This document shows, in pieces, positions 16,303 to 24,155 of a DNA stretch of 34,215 nt. The notes under the pieces are model-generated. The model made no database searches. It was not told where the DNA came from and worked only from the letters and a program-made list of their open reading frames with translations. Numbering within the stretch: position 1 is the first letter of the stretch; each line of letters begins with the position of its first letter. This DNA comes from Phycisphaerales bacterium. GTDB taxonomy: Bacteria; Planctomycetota; Phycisphaerae; Phycisphaerales; SM1A02. The stretch is taken from NCBI GenBank assembly GCA_020345805.1, contig CP070772.1:2991824-3026038 (forward strand). Reading direction: 5' to 3'. The position numbers and the translations under genes were made by a program.

Positions 16303-17043
16303 CTAGCGAAGATAGGCGTCTTTAAGGTCGCTCTCCACCGGATACTTCGCTTTCCACAAGCCGCCGATCCGGTGGATCTCCTCCCGCATGCGCTGGACCT
16401 GAGGTCCGGACCGCGACCCGAAACCCGGGAGGACCGTCACGCAGCGGAACCGGGCATTATGGCCCGGCACCACGTATGCTTCAAGTCCGTTGGCTCGGCA
16501 AAATTCCGCCAGCCTCCTCGCACCTTCGGCCCGGGTCTCGGCCAGGATGAAATAGGACGACCCGGGCTGGCGGGGATCGGACTCCAGCGGCCCCCAACCG
16601 CTGCGATCCGGCGGGGCGGTCGGCCGGCTTTCGGTGGTTTCTCCTCCCCGCCCGTCGGGGGACGCTGCTTCGCCGTCTCCCCTCGCCTGCAGTCGGGCCG
16701 TTCCGCCCTGCGTGGGCTGGACCAGGGGGTCGCTGACGGGTCCCCCGCTCTCCCAGGCATTGGAGATTCGCCCGCCGAACTCGGCCTGCACCGCCCGTTC
16801 GCCGGCCCCGTAGCCGGTCATGTACGCGACGATGATAAGGGCGATCACCGCCCCCCCTGCCAGGAAGAGGTAACCGACCGGCACCCTCAGCCTTCGGCCC
16901 GGACTCAGCCAGTTGGCCGAAACCTCGACCGGCGGGGCCGGCCCCTCCGCTGCACTGCGATCCAGCGCGGAGGCCTCCGGCCCCATCCGACTGTAAATCA
17001 ACTCATACAGAGCCGGCCTGCGGGATTTTCTGGCCATCTGCAT
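16303..17043 (-). CDS. Single-pass membrane protein with C-terminal SPOR-like domain
   Basis: About 246 residues. A cytoplasmic N-terminus of about 50 residues (MARKSRRPALYELIYSRMG) precedes one transmembrane helix (VGYLFLAGGAVIALIIVAYM), a low-complexity Gly/Pro/Arg linker, and a compact C-terminal domain: SSYFILAETRAEGARRLAEF, CRANGLEAYVVPGHN, FRCVTVLPGF. The pattern of residue-tracking helix plus strand resembles SPOR or SPOR-like domains, which bind glycan strands lacking stem peptides; this is a weak structural guess. Start choices are ATG 17043 (GGAAGG 6 nt upstream) or ATG 17037 (AGGTG). It lies 44 nt after acpS and 36 nt before the small basic protein gene, so one transcript is likely. 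Confidence 0.7.
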   Translation of the reverse strand: MQMARKSRRPALYELIYSRMGPEASALDRSAAEGPAPPVEVSANWLSPGRRLRVPVGYLFLAGGAVIALIIVAYMTGYGAGERAVQAEFGGRISNAWESGGPVSDPLVQPTQGGTARLQARGDGEAASPDGRGGETTESRPTAPPDRSGWGPLESDPRQPGSSYFILAETRAEGARRLAEFCRANGLEAYVVPGHNARFRCVTVLPGFGSRSGPQVQRMREEIHRIGGLWKAKYPVESDLKDAYLR

Positions 17044-17087
17044 CACCTGCCTTCCAGGATCTCATCGTCCTGACGCCCGCAGTTTCC

Positions 17088-17510
17088 TCAGGCACGTCGC
17101 TCCCGGCGTGCCTCGCCCGTCCCGAGCATACCCGATCCGAGCACACTTGCCACCGCATAGGCATCCGTGTGGCTCAGACTCACCTCCCAACTGACGATGG
17201 CCAGTTCCCTGGCCAGTTCCTCGCACCGGCCCGACAACGTCAGCCGCGGCCGACCCATCGAATCGTGGGTGACCTCGATGTCGCGCCACCGGATCCCGCT
17301 CCGCCATCCCGTCCCCAGCGCTTTCATGACCGCCTCCTTGCAGGCGAAGCGCACGGCATACCGCTCGGCCCGCCGCCGCGGCCCCGATTCGGCATACTCC
17401 CGTTCGCGCTCCGTGAAACAGCGCTGGATGAAGCGCGAGCCGTGCTCCTCGAGCATGGACGCGATGCGCCTCACCTCCACCAGGTCTATGCCGTGCCTCA
17501 GGACAGACAT
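17088..17510 (-). CDS. acpS: Holo-[acyl-carrier-protein] synthase
   Basis: AcpS attaches 4'-phosphopantetheine from CoA to the ACP serine, making ACP active for fatty-acid synthesis. 140 residues with the Mg-binding motifs HGIDLVEVRRI (Asp at 9) and RFACKEAVMKALGTG (Glu at 59), followed by SLSHTDAYAVASV. An Arg-rich C-terminal extension of about 15 residues is beyond the usual end. There is no Shine-Dalgarno sequence; TAGAAT lies 6 nt before the ATG. It is divergent from moaB and heads the operon that ends at the terminator at 15971. Confidence 0.95.
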   Translation of the reverse strand: MSVLRHGIDLVEVRRIASMLEEHGSRFIQRCFTEREREYAESGPRRRAERYAVRFACKEAVMKALGTGWRSGIRWRDIEVTHDSMGRPRLTLSGRCEELARELAIVSWEVSLSHTDAYAVASVLGSGMLGTGEARRERRA

Positions 17511-17516
17511 GGGCGG

Positions 17517-17522
17517 ATTCTA
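17517..17522 (-). promoter_or_regulatory. Putative -10 element (TAGAAT) of leaderless acpS
   Basis: TAGAAT with a 6-nt spacer (CCGCCC) to the ATG. It shares the 71-bp divergent gap with the moaB site. Confidence 0.5.
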
Positions 17523-17568
17523 CCGCGCCTCGAACAGATCGGCGGACGGAGCAGGCCGCCGATCCTGT

Positions 17569-17574
17569 TAGACT
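17569..17574 (+). promoter_or_regulatory. Putative -10 element (TAGACT) of leaderless moaB
   Basis: TAGACT with a 7-nt spacer (CAGGCCC) to the ATG at 17582. The -35 position reads ACGGAG, unlike TTGACA. Confidence 0.45.
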
Positions 17575-17581
17575 CAGGCCC

Positions 17582-18136
17582 ATGAGCGAATCGTCCCGCG
17601 AGCATCTCCGGTTCGCTGCCGAGCACGCCGGCGATCATCCCGCCCGCTGCGCCGTCCTCACGGTTTCCGACACCCGCACGCCGGAGACGGATAAAGGCGG
17701 CCCGCTGATTGCCCGGTTGCTGAGCGACTCCGGCCATCAGGTCGCCGGCCAGGCAATCGTGCCGGATGAGCCCGCGGCAATCTCCGATCAACTTCAGAGG
17801 TGGGTCGCCGATCCCGATATCCGCGCGATCATCACCACCGGGGGCACCGGGATCTCCCCCCGGGATTCCACCATCGAGATCGCCCGCGCTCTGCTCACCA
17901 TCGAAATCGAAGGCTTCGGCGAGTTGTTCCGGGTGCTGAGCTTTCAGCAGGTGAAGGCGGCGGCCATGCTCAGCCGCGCCTTGGCGGGCCTGGTGATCCG
18001 TGAGCCGGAGGCGGGCGGCGACACCTTCATCTTCGCTCTTCCCGGCTCCGTCAACGCTATCGAGACCGCCATGAGCAATCTAATACTCCCTCAGCTTCCC
18101 CATCTGATCTGGGAACGATCGAAGAGAAACCGATAG
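17582..18136 (+). CDS. moaB: Molybdenum cofactor biosynthesis protein, MoaB/Mog family
   Basis: 184 residues. The MoaB/MogA fold binds molybdopterin and, in MogA-type enzymes, adenylates it before metal insertion. Motifs: CAVLTVSDTRTPETDKGG; the ligand loop IITTGGTGISPRDSTIE; GFGELFRVLSFQQVKAAAML; and ALPGSVNAIETAM. The ending and length fit MoaB better than the shorter Mog. No other molybdopterin gene is nearby, although the CinA N-terminal domain at 9.1 kb shares this fold. Confidence 0.92.
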   Translation: MSESSREHLRFAAEHAGDHPARCAVLTVSDTRTPETDKGGPLIARLLSDSGHQVAGQAIVPDEPAAISDQLQRWVADPDIRAIITTGGTGISPRDSTIEIARALLTIEIEGFGELFRVLSFQQVKAAAMLSRALAGLVIREPEAGGDTFIFALPGSVNAIETAMSNLILPQLPHLIWERSKRNR

Positions 18137-18198
18137 TCGCGCCGGGTCAGGTTTGGACGGCCGCCGCGGGGCTCTTGGCTTGCCGATCCGCCGCCCTA

Positions 18199-18204
18199 TA
18201 CACT
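18199..18204 (+). promoter_or_regulatory. Putative -10 element (TACACT) of the oxidoreductase-like gene
   Basis: TACACT with a 7-nt spacer (TCATTCC) to the ATG at 18212; an overlapping TATACA lies at 18197. There is no Shine-Dalgarno sequence. TTGGCT at about 18175 is a possible but poor -35. Confidence 0.4.
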
Positions 18205-18211
18205 TCATTCC

Positions 18212-19168
18212 ATGTCCAAACGGCAACACATAATCGTCTGGGCTGACGTGGAACAGGGGAATCTGGTTCGCGCAGCAGTCAGATACGCAGATCTGCACCT
18301 GGCGGGAATCGGCTCGCCCTCCTCATCGGCGTCCGCACAGCTCAGCGACGCCCTGAAGGCCGACCGGATCGAGGACCTGAGGCAGGCCATTCAGACGGAG
18401 GATCTGGATCTGCTGTGGCTGGCGGCCCCGCACGGTGTCGCCGTGGCCGAGCGCCGGCTGATCCGTGAAATGGGCTTGCGCGCCATCAGTACCGAGCCCC
18501 GCCCCGTAGACATCAGCGCGGCGATCTCAGATCCCTCAGAAGCGGACACGGCGGACTTCGTACCGCTGATGCGGCGCAGCGCCGGCTATCGCGCGGCCAG
18601 CCAGGTGCTGGAAGACTTCGGCCCCGCACAGTGCGTGAACGTGTTTCTTCGCTCGGGCGAGGGTGAAGGGACGTTGATCGCAAGGCTGTTCGACGCGATG
18701 GACGTGATTGACGCCTTGTGCGGCGAGCCGGAGACGCTGGACGCGGCTCTTTCCAGTCCCCTGCCGGGCGTCCCCGACTCGCTGGCCGGCCTCCACGGGC
18801 ATCTCACCGTCAATCTGCGCTTCGCCGGAAACCGCTGTGCGTGCGTGGCCGTCAGCGATCTCGCCGGGCGATGGTTCCGTGGAGTGACAGTACTGGGCGA
18901 AAACGGCTGCCTGCGGATCAATGACGCCGGTTTCGACTGGATCGCCCGTGACGGCCAGATCGTCGAGACTCTGCACGATAAACAGCCTCTCAGCGCCGGT
19001 GAGCTGGTCGGGGAGCAGATTCGCCGGACCCTCGACAGCCTCGACACCACCGACCCGCCCCCGCACAACGCCCGGCTTCTGGCCCTGTGTGAATCCGCCC
19101 GACTCAGTTGCCGCACCGGCCAGGGCGAAACGCCACGGAAGGTCATGGAGATGATGAGCCGGACCTGA
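18212..19168 (+). CDS. Diverged Gfo/Idh/MocA-type protein, possibly without cofactor binding
   Basis: 318 residues. The overall plan recalls Gfo/Idh/MocA oxidoreductases: an N-terminal alternating strand-helix region (IIVWADVEQGNLVRAAVRYA), DLLWLAAPHGVAVAERRLI in the place of the usual substrate loop, a long beta-rich C-terminal domain (GHLTVNLRFAGNRCACVAVS, VTVLGENGCLRIND), and a C-terminal ARLLALCESARLSCRTGQGE like the family's final helix. The first strand lacks GxGxxG and the usual EKP motif is EPRP (TEPRPVDIS), so NAD(P) binding is doubtful. It could be a degenerate, non-catalytic or repurposed member. It converges with the 249-residue protein over 13 nt. Confidence 0.65.
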   Translation: MSKRQHIIVWADVEQGNLVRAAVRYADLHLAGIGSPSSSASAQLSDALKADRIEDLRQAIQTEDLDLLWLAAPHGVAVAERRLIREMGLRAISTEPRPVDISAAISDPSEADTADFVPLMRRSAGYRAASQVLEDFGPAQCVNVFLRSGEGEGTLIARLFDAMDVIDALCGEPETLDAALSSPLPGVPDSLAGLHGHLTVNLRFAGNRCACVAVSDLAGRWFRGVTVLGENGCLRINDAGFDWIARDGQIVETLHDKQPLSAGELVGEQIRRTLDSLDTTDPPPHNARLLALCESARLSCRTGQGETPRKVMEMMSRT

Positions 19169-19181
19169 CGAAGATCGCCGG

Positions 19182-19931
19182 TCAGCCCGGGCGGGACAGA
19201 ATCGCATCACGAATCGGCATCAACACCTGAGGTATCAGTCGCTCTTCGGTCAGGCGTTCGGAATGGCCGGCCAGCGTTCCGAAGGTTGCGGCGAACTCCT
19301 CGATCGACCCCAGCGGGCCGTAGCGGCGCGTGGTCAGATAGATGCTGATCGGCTCATCGGAGTAATGCCCGCTGGCCACCTCGCCCGGGCGCGTCCTCGC
19401 CTTCACTTCCACGAACGCCTGGAGGCGACAGTCGTCACAGAGCGAAAACCCCAGGAACGGCTGGGCGTCCAGCACCGATTCGCGATCGGTATCGACCAGA
19501 CCGGCGAGGGCCGAATCTCCCAGCAGGGCGTCGAAGACCACTTCATTGCGGTTCGTTGCCGCCTCCAGATCGAAGCCGAACACCAGCTCCAGGTAGTCCA
19601 CGTCCAGCGGGCTGATCGAAAGGAAGTACGGCGCCACCTCCAGGATCAGACGATGGAGCTTGTACGCTTCTTCCAGCGTCTGCGGATTCACCCACCCGCT
19701 GCGCACGGACGTCTGCCGCAGGGCCAGCCAACTGTACTGCGATTCGTGCTCGGGCGATTCCAGGGCCAGCTCGCCTTCGTAGCGCCGGAACCGATCCATC
19801 CGCGGCAGCTCCCTGCGAATGCGATCGCACATGTCCAGCACGGTCTCCCGGGCCGTGGGCAGGTCCATCTTCAGCGCCAGCTTCTGGTTCACGTAGAAGT
19901 CGGTGCACAGTGCGCCCAGGCTCAGCGGCAT
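19182..19931 (-). CDS. Protein of unknown function (249 aa), soluble
   Basis: I do not recognise a family. The ATG at 19931 has AGGGGA about 6 nt upstream; the longer frame to 19976 adds a poor N-terminus. The protein is soluble-looking, with no signal peptide or membrane span, and mixes helix and strand. Conserved-looking stretches include CTDFYVNQKLALKMDLP at the N-terminus, ALRQTSVRSGWVNPQTLEEA, SISPLDVDYLELVFGFDLEA, GFSLCDDCRLQAFVEVKART and YSDEPISIYLTTRRYGPLG. The full-length coherent composition and codon use argue for a real gene. It lies 58 nt after a DUF418 gene on the same strand and could be cotranscribed. Confidence 0.75.
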   Translation of the reverse strand: MPLSLGALCTDFYVNQKLALKMDLPTARETVLDMCDRIRRELPRMDRFRRYEGELALESPEHESQYSWLALRQTSVRSGWVNPQTLEEAYKLHRLILEVAPYFLSISPLDVDYLELVFGFDLEAATNRNEVVFDALLGDSALAGLVDTDRESVLDAQPFLGFSLCDDCRLQAFVEVKARTRPGEVASGHYSDEPISIYLTTRRYGPLGSIEEFAATFGTLAGHSERLTEERLIPQVLMPIRDAILSRPG

Positions 19932-19989
19932 CGCGGTCCCCTTACTCAGTCGATTTTCCCCGATACTGTAACGCACCGGGGCGCGGCGT

Positions 19990-21273
19990 CTATACCGCCG
20001 TCCGCCTCATCATCGGCTGGATCCGCCAATAGCTCAGCGACCGCCACAGCCATTCCAGCGGCCCGAACCGGTAGTACTTCAGCCAGATCGGCGAGACGAC
20101 GAGCTGGAAACCCCACACTCCCAACACCACCACGAACTGTTGCCAGCGCTCGACGTAGCCGAAGAGCCCGAATCCGTGGCCGTAGAAGATCGTGGTGCAG
20201 ATCACGGTGTGAAGGATGTAGTTGGTGAACGCCATCCGGCCCACCGCCGCCAACGGCCGGGTAAGCGGTTTGAGCAGGTCTGACTTGCACACCAGCATCA
20301 CCAGGCCCACCCATCCCAGGGCGACGAGGATGCTCGCCCAGTAGTTGAACTGGCCGCCGAGGTACATCGAGTATTCGAAGCTCCAGCCTTCGGCAAAGTT
20401 GAGGTAGATGCCGCAGCAGATCAGCGTTACTCCTTCCAGTACCGCGACCGCGATCAGCATCACGTAAGCCGCCCGAGACCTTGCAGCGCTGAACACGCCC
20501 ATTTTGAACAGCGCCATCCCGATGAGCATCAGCCCGCCCACGCGCCATCCGATCCAGAAAGCAAGCATGACGGTTTGCAGCATCACCGCCATCAGCGAGC
20601 GGTACGGCGCCTGATCCAGCCAAGAGCCGCGGTAGGCATCGAGTTCTTCCTGCACGAGATCCGCGCCCGGAGCCCAGAAGGCGGCGTTCTGCGCCATTTG
20701 GGTCTTGACTTCGGGAATCTGCATCAGCCAGCCCATCCCCAGATTCAGCAGTGAAGGCAGGATGAGCATCGGCACCGCGATCAGGATCAGCCACATCGGC
20801 CGCATCCGCCGGAACAGGTACGCCGCCAGCCCACACATGCCGTAGGTGTAGAGTATGTCGCCGAACCACAGCAGATGTGCGTGCAGGAGGCCAAACAGGA
20901 TCAGCCACCCCATTCGCCGGTAGTGCAGGCCCGCCGCCGACTTACCTCGAGCCTCGACCCGCGAGGTGAACACGACGACACCTGCCCCGAACAGCATCGA
21001 GAAGATCGTCATGAACTTCTGGTCGGCAAAGATATGGCTCAGTTGCCACACCCAGCGGTTGATGCCTTCCAGGTCGCCGTACGCGGTCGGGTTGAAATAC
21101 GCCGCACCGATCGTCGAGAACGACTGGATGTTCATCACGAGGATGCCCAGCACCGCCACGCCGCGCAGCACGTCGATCGACATGATGCGATCCGATTCAG
21201 CCAGCGGCGCAGTCGCCGCCAGTTCGGGGACGGGGATTGATTCCGGGAGCGTCGTTTCCTGGTTCGATTCCAT
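19990..21273 (-). CDS. DUF418 (YeiB-like) membrane protein, copy 2
   Basis: 427 residues, about ten hydrophobic segments. Family landmarks: IMSIDVLRGVAVLGILVMNI at the first span; KFMTIFSMLFGAGVVVFTSR; HYRRMGWLILFGLLHAHLLW with GDILYTYGMCGLAAYLF; and the C-terminal GRMAFTNYILHTVICTTIFY ending GPLEWLWRSLSYWR. These C-terminal motifs are typical of DUF418, related to acyltransferase-3-like membrane proteins; the activity is unknown. The ATG at 21273 has AGGA about 7 nt upstream. It is a tandem paralogue of the next gene, with long stretches of matching DNA near the 3' ends. Confidence 0.9.
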   Translation of the reverse strand: MESNQETTLPESIPVPELAATAPLAESDRIMSIDVLRGVAVLGILVMNIQSFSTIGAAYFNPTAYGDLEGINRWVWQLSHIFADQKFMTIFSMLFGAGVVVFTSRVEARGKSAAGLHYRRMGWLILFGLLHAHLLWFGDILYTYGMCGLAAYLFRRMRPMWLILIAVPMLILPSLLNLGMGWLMQIPEVKTQMAQNAAFWAPGADLVQEELDAYRGSWLDQAPYRSLMAVMLQTVMLAFWIGWRVGGLMLIGMALFKMGVFSAARSRAAYVMLIAVAVLEGVTLICCGIYLNFAEGWSFEYSMYLGGQFNYWASILVALGWVGLVMLVCKSDLLKPLTRPLAAVGRMAFTNYILHTVICTTIFYGHGFGLFGYVERWQQFVVVLGVWGFQLVVSPIWLKYYRFGPLEWLWRSLSYWRIQPMMRRTAV

Positions 21274-21342
21274 GGCATTTTCCTGACCGTATCTCGTTGC
21301 CGCATACTCTATTGATTCTTGGTGGGAGCGCCGATCCGCTTT

Positions 21343-22644
21343 CTATCGCAACATCGGCTGGAAGCGCCAATAGCTCAGCGAGCGCCACAGCCATTCCAGC
21401 GGCCCGAGGCGGAAATACCTCATCCACAGAGATGAGCCCACGATCTGCACCACCCAGATCGCCAGCACGAACAGAATCTGTTGCACCCGGCTGACCCGTC
21501 CGAACAAGGAGAATCCGTGCCCGAAGAAGATCGTGGTGCAGATGACGGTCTGAAAGAGATAGTTGCTCAGGGCCGTTCTTCCCACCGCCGCCAGCGGTCG
21601 CTTCATCCACTCGAGTCCGGCTGATCTGCACAAAAGCATAACCAGCCCCACCCACCCCAGGGCCACCGGAATGCTGGCCCAGTAGTTGAACTGTTTGCCC
21701 TGGAACATCGAATAGTGCAGGCTCCAGTCGTTCCGGTGGCACAACCACACGCCCAGGAGAGTGACGGGCAGGCCCGCCAGAACCGCGGCGACAATCAACG
21801 CCAGATAAAACCTCACGGATCGGCTTGCGCTGAACACGCCCAGCCTGTAAAGCGCCATCCCCAGGAACATGCAGCCCAGAATGCGCCACACGCCGAACAT
21901 GCCGAACGAGGCCGTCTGACCCCAAAAGGCGATGTGCGCGCGATCCGGCAACTGATGCAGCCAGGACCCGCGATAGACCGACATCTGGTATTCAACTTCT
22001 TCGGTGCCGGGCGCCCAACCCCACAGGGCCGCCTCATACTGCTCCGGCGACCAGAACCGAATGCTCCAGTCCATCGCCATCATCACGCCGGAGGGAATGG
22101 CCAACAGAACCAGGGCGATGAGAACGAGCCATCGCGGCGGCAGTCGGCGGAGCCAGTAGGCCACCAGCGCGGACATCCCGTAGGCGTAGAGAATGTCACC
22201 GGTCCAGAGCAGATAAGCGTGCAGCAGGCCGAAGAGAATCAGCCACAACGTACGCCGATAATGGAGCCTCAGTGCCGACCGGCCCCTCGCTTCGGCCCGC
22301 GAAGTGAGCACTATGATCCCCGCCCCGAACAACATCGAGAAGATGGTCATGAACTTCCGTTTGGCCAGAACATGGCTGAGAAGCCATACCGCGCCGTCGG
22401 CCCCTTCCAGGCTGCCGTAAGCGGTCGGGTTCACGTAGGCCGCATGGACCATCGAGAACGCCTGGATGTTCATCACCAGGATGCCGAGCACCGCCACCCC
22501 GCGCAGAACGTCCAGCGACGCAATCCGGTCGGGTTCCGAGATCGGTGCCAGCGGCCGGAGGGTATCCGCCCGCACCTCCCGCCCATGATCATTGACCTGG
22601 GAGATGCGCGGTAAGGCTGATGATTCCTCCTCGGGCTGCTGCAT
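21343..22644 (-). CDS. DUF418 (YeiB-like) membrane protein, copy 1
   Basis: 433 residues with the same plan as its neighbour: RIASLDVLRGVAVLGILVMN, KFMTIFSMLFGAGIIVLTSR, LWLILFGLLHAYLLWTGDIL, and the C-terminal GRTALSNYLFQTVICTTIFF ending GPLEWLWRSLSYWRFQPM. A cytosolic N-terminal extension of about 40 residues precedes the first span. The ATG at 22644 has GGAG about 7 nt upstream. The two copies are separated by 69 nt, pointing to a local duplication kept as a pair. Confidence 0.9.
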   Translation of the reverse strand: MQQPEEESSALPRISQVNDHGREVRADTLRPLAPISEPDRIASLDVLRGVAVLGILVMNIQAFSMVHAAYVNPTAYGSLEGADGAVWLLSHVLAKRKFMTIFSMLFGAGIIVLTSRAEARGRSALRLHYRRTLWLILFGLLHAYLLWTGDILYAYGMSALVAYWLRRLPPRWLVLIALVLLAIPSGVMMAMDWSIRFWSPEQYEAALWGWAPGTEEVEYQMSVYRGSWLHQLPDRAHIAFWGQTASFGMFGVWRILGCMFLGMALYRLGVFSASRSVRFYLALIVAAVLAGLPVTLLGVWLCHRNDWSLHYSMFQGKQFNYWASIPVALGWVGLVMLLCRSAGLEWMKRPLAAVGRTALSNYLFQTVICTTIFFGHGFSLFGRVSRVQQILFVLAIWVVQIVGSSLWMRYFRLGPLEWLWRSLSYWRFQPMLR

Positions 22645-22697
22645 AGCTCGGCTCCGGGTCCCGGAATCAAGGATTGTCCGGTCTCACTTGGCCCTTA

Positions 22698-23399
22698 TTA
22701 CGGGCTTACCGAGCGTCTATCAAGCAGCCAGCCCATTACCGACTCGGTGTCGGATAGATCCCTCACCGCAAGATCCGGCTCGTGAGCCAGCAGCTCATCA
22801 AACGAATGCACCGGCCCCGTCGCCACCGCCAGTGCCCGGCAGCCGTGATGAAGCGCGCAATCCACATCGTGCGGCGTGTCGCCGATCACCACCACTTGTT
22901 CCGGCCTGATCGCCTCTCCCACCGCCTGTTCATACCTAGCCATCGCCACCCCGGGCAGGTCGCGCCTCTGCGCAGCTTCATCCCCCCAGGCGCAGATGGT
23001 GAAGATGTCCGGATCCAACCCCGCGGTGCGGAGCTTCAGCTTCCCCGTCTCCGGATAGTTACCCGTCAGAAGCCCGACCGTGAAGAGGCTGTCTTGGCGC
23101 AGCCTCTCCAGCAGTTCCGCCACCCCCGGAAGCAGCTCGGCAGTCGGATCGGCATCAAAGCGAGCCTTCAGAAGCCGGGCATACGCGGCCCGGAATCGCT
23201 CGTGATTCTCAGGCGTGTCGGCCACCGCGTTCTTCCGCGCCGCCATGGACCAGATCGTCGGATCGAGCCGCCCCGCGAAATCCACGCCCTCAAAGCTGAA
23301 CGCCTCGCCGAACAGCTCGTGCCCGGCATCGGTCATCGCGTTCATTCCCGCCCGCTTCGAGAGCAGCAGCGTCCCGTCAATATCGAAAAGAATCAGCAT
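22698..23399 (-). CDS. HAD-family hydrolase, phosphoglycolate-phosphatase-like
   Basis: 233 residues. HAD motif I is FDIDGTLL with nucleophile Asp6 and acid/base Asp8; a helical cap follows (residues about 15-80); motif II is LLTGN at about 110-114; motif IV is VIGDTPHDVDCA with Asp174 and Asp178. The small alpha-helical cap fits subclass I enzymes such as phosphoglycolate phosphatase. The substrate is unknown. There is no Shine-Dalgarno sequence; TATCAT lies 6 nt before the ATG. It may head a transcript running through the two DUF418 genes (53-nt gap). Confidence 0.88.
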   Translation of the reverse strand: MLILFDIDGTLLLSKRAGMNAMTDAGHELFGEAFSFEGVDFAGRLDPTIWSMAARKNAVADTPENHERFRAAYARLLKARFDADPTAELLPGVAELLERLRQDSLFTVGLLTGNYPETGKLKLRTAGLDPDIFTICAWGDEAAQRRDLPGVAMARYEQAVGEAIRPEQVVVIGDTPHDVDCALHHGCRALAVATGPVHSFDELLAHEPDLAVRDLSDTESVMGWLLDRRSVSP

Positions 23400-23405
23400 G
23401 GGAGG

Positions 23406-23411
23406 ATGATA
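23406..23411 (-). promoter_or_regulatory. Putative -10 element (TATCAT) of the HAD hydrolase gene
   Basis: TATCAT with a 6-nt spacer (CCTCCC) to the ATG at 23399, which has no Shine-Dalgarno sequence. Confidence 0.45.
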
Positions 23412-23610
23412 GGCAAGGTGCGACCGGGCGATCGGAAGGCAAGGTCACCCGGCGAGAGGGTGAAAACTTGCAGAAACTCGCAGATTGGAATCACGGATCG
23501 GGCCCGACGATCGCCTTCCTCTTCAGGAACTGAGCTTTCTGTCGTGCGTATGCCCGCGACCGGAGTGTCCGGGCGGGTGGGAAGTTCGGACGCGTACGTT
23601 GCGCGGCAGC

Positions 23611-23690
23611 AAAACGCCCCCGGAAGCAGCGCTTTTCGACCCTCCGCCGGTGGGCACGCGTGCCGGAAGCCCTTCCGGGGCGGGGGCGTT
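23611..23690 (-). other. Candidate structured RNA or terminator-like element
   Basis: A 10-bp outer stem (AACGCCCCCG at 23613-23622 with its complement at 23681-23690) encloses a palindrome GGCACGCGTGCC and an inner hairpin CCGGAAG/CTTCCGG (23663-23669/23672-23678). A second CCGGAAG at 23620-23626 competes for the same CTTCCGG arm. On the minus strand the outer stem is followed directly by TTTT. No gene lies upstream on that strand within the spacer. Confidence 0.35.
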
Positions 23691-23741
23691 CACCTCCCAC
23701 CCGTCCGGGATTCCGGCCCTCCAGGCCCGCAACTCATCGAT

Positions 23742-23760
23742 CACCACGGAGGGCACCGAG
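23742..23760. repeat. CACGGAGGGCAC-type dispersed repeat, copy 1
   Basis: caccacggagggcaccgag closely matches 28848-28867. Both copies are preceded by CCTCCAGG-containing sequence and a TCATC stretch, so the repeated unit may be longer than the core. Confidence 0.5.
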
Positions 23761-24155
23761 GGCGCGGATGAGAAGGGATCTGAGGAAGTGACCTGGTTGG
23801 GTAGCCTCCCTCCGTATCACTCCGTGATCCCTCGTAACCCCGCAAAACATCCATCAGACAAGGATACCAGAACCGTCTCAACACGGAGGTCACGAATGCC
23901 AAACGGATGAGGGCCGGGGCGCAGGCGCGTCAACCACCGGAGGATATCGCGTCACGAGGCGGACCGGAATTGCGTATCAAGGTTTCGTATGCCAGTCTGA
24001 TGGACGTTCGGACGGTGTGCCCGGAACGGGAAACAGGCGGACAGCCGCGAGCCTGACAAGCACTCCACAGCCGTGAAATCCCGGCGACATGCTAACACTC
24101 CCCGGCTTTGGCGGATCCGTCTAATCACTGTTGTGCGTTGCCGGAGGAGTTGACT

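Larger units (their letters stand above)
23400..24155. other. 756-bp spacer with structured and repeated DNA, no gene
   Basis: No coding region supported on either strand: the open frames are Arg/Pro/Ser-rich and lack start signals. It holds the HAD promoter region, a structured element at 23611-23690, a CACGGAGGGC-type repeat at 23742-23760 and a weaker copy (ACACGGAGGTCACGAA) at about 23880-23895. It marks the change from compact housekeeping DNA to looser accessory DNA. Confidence 0.6.
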
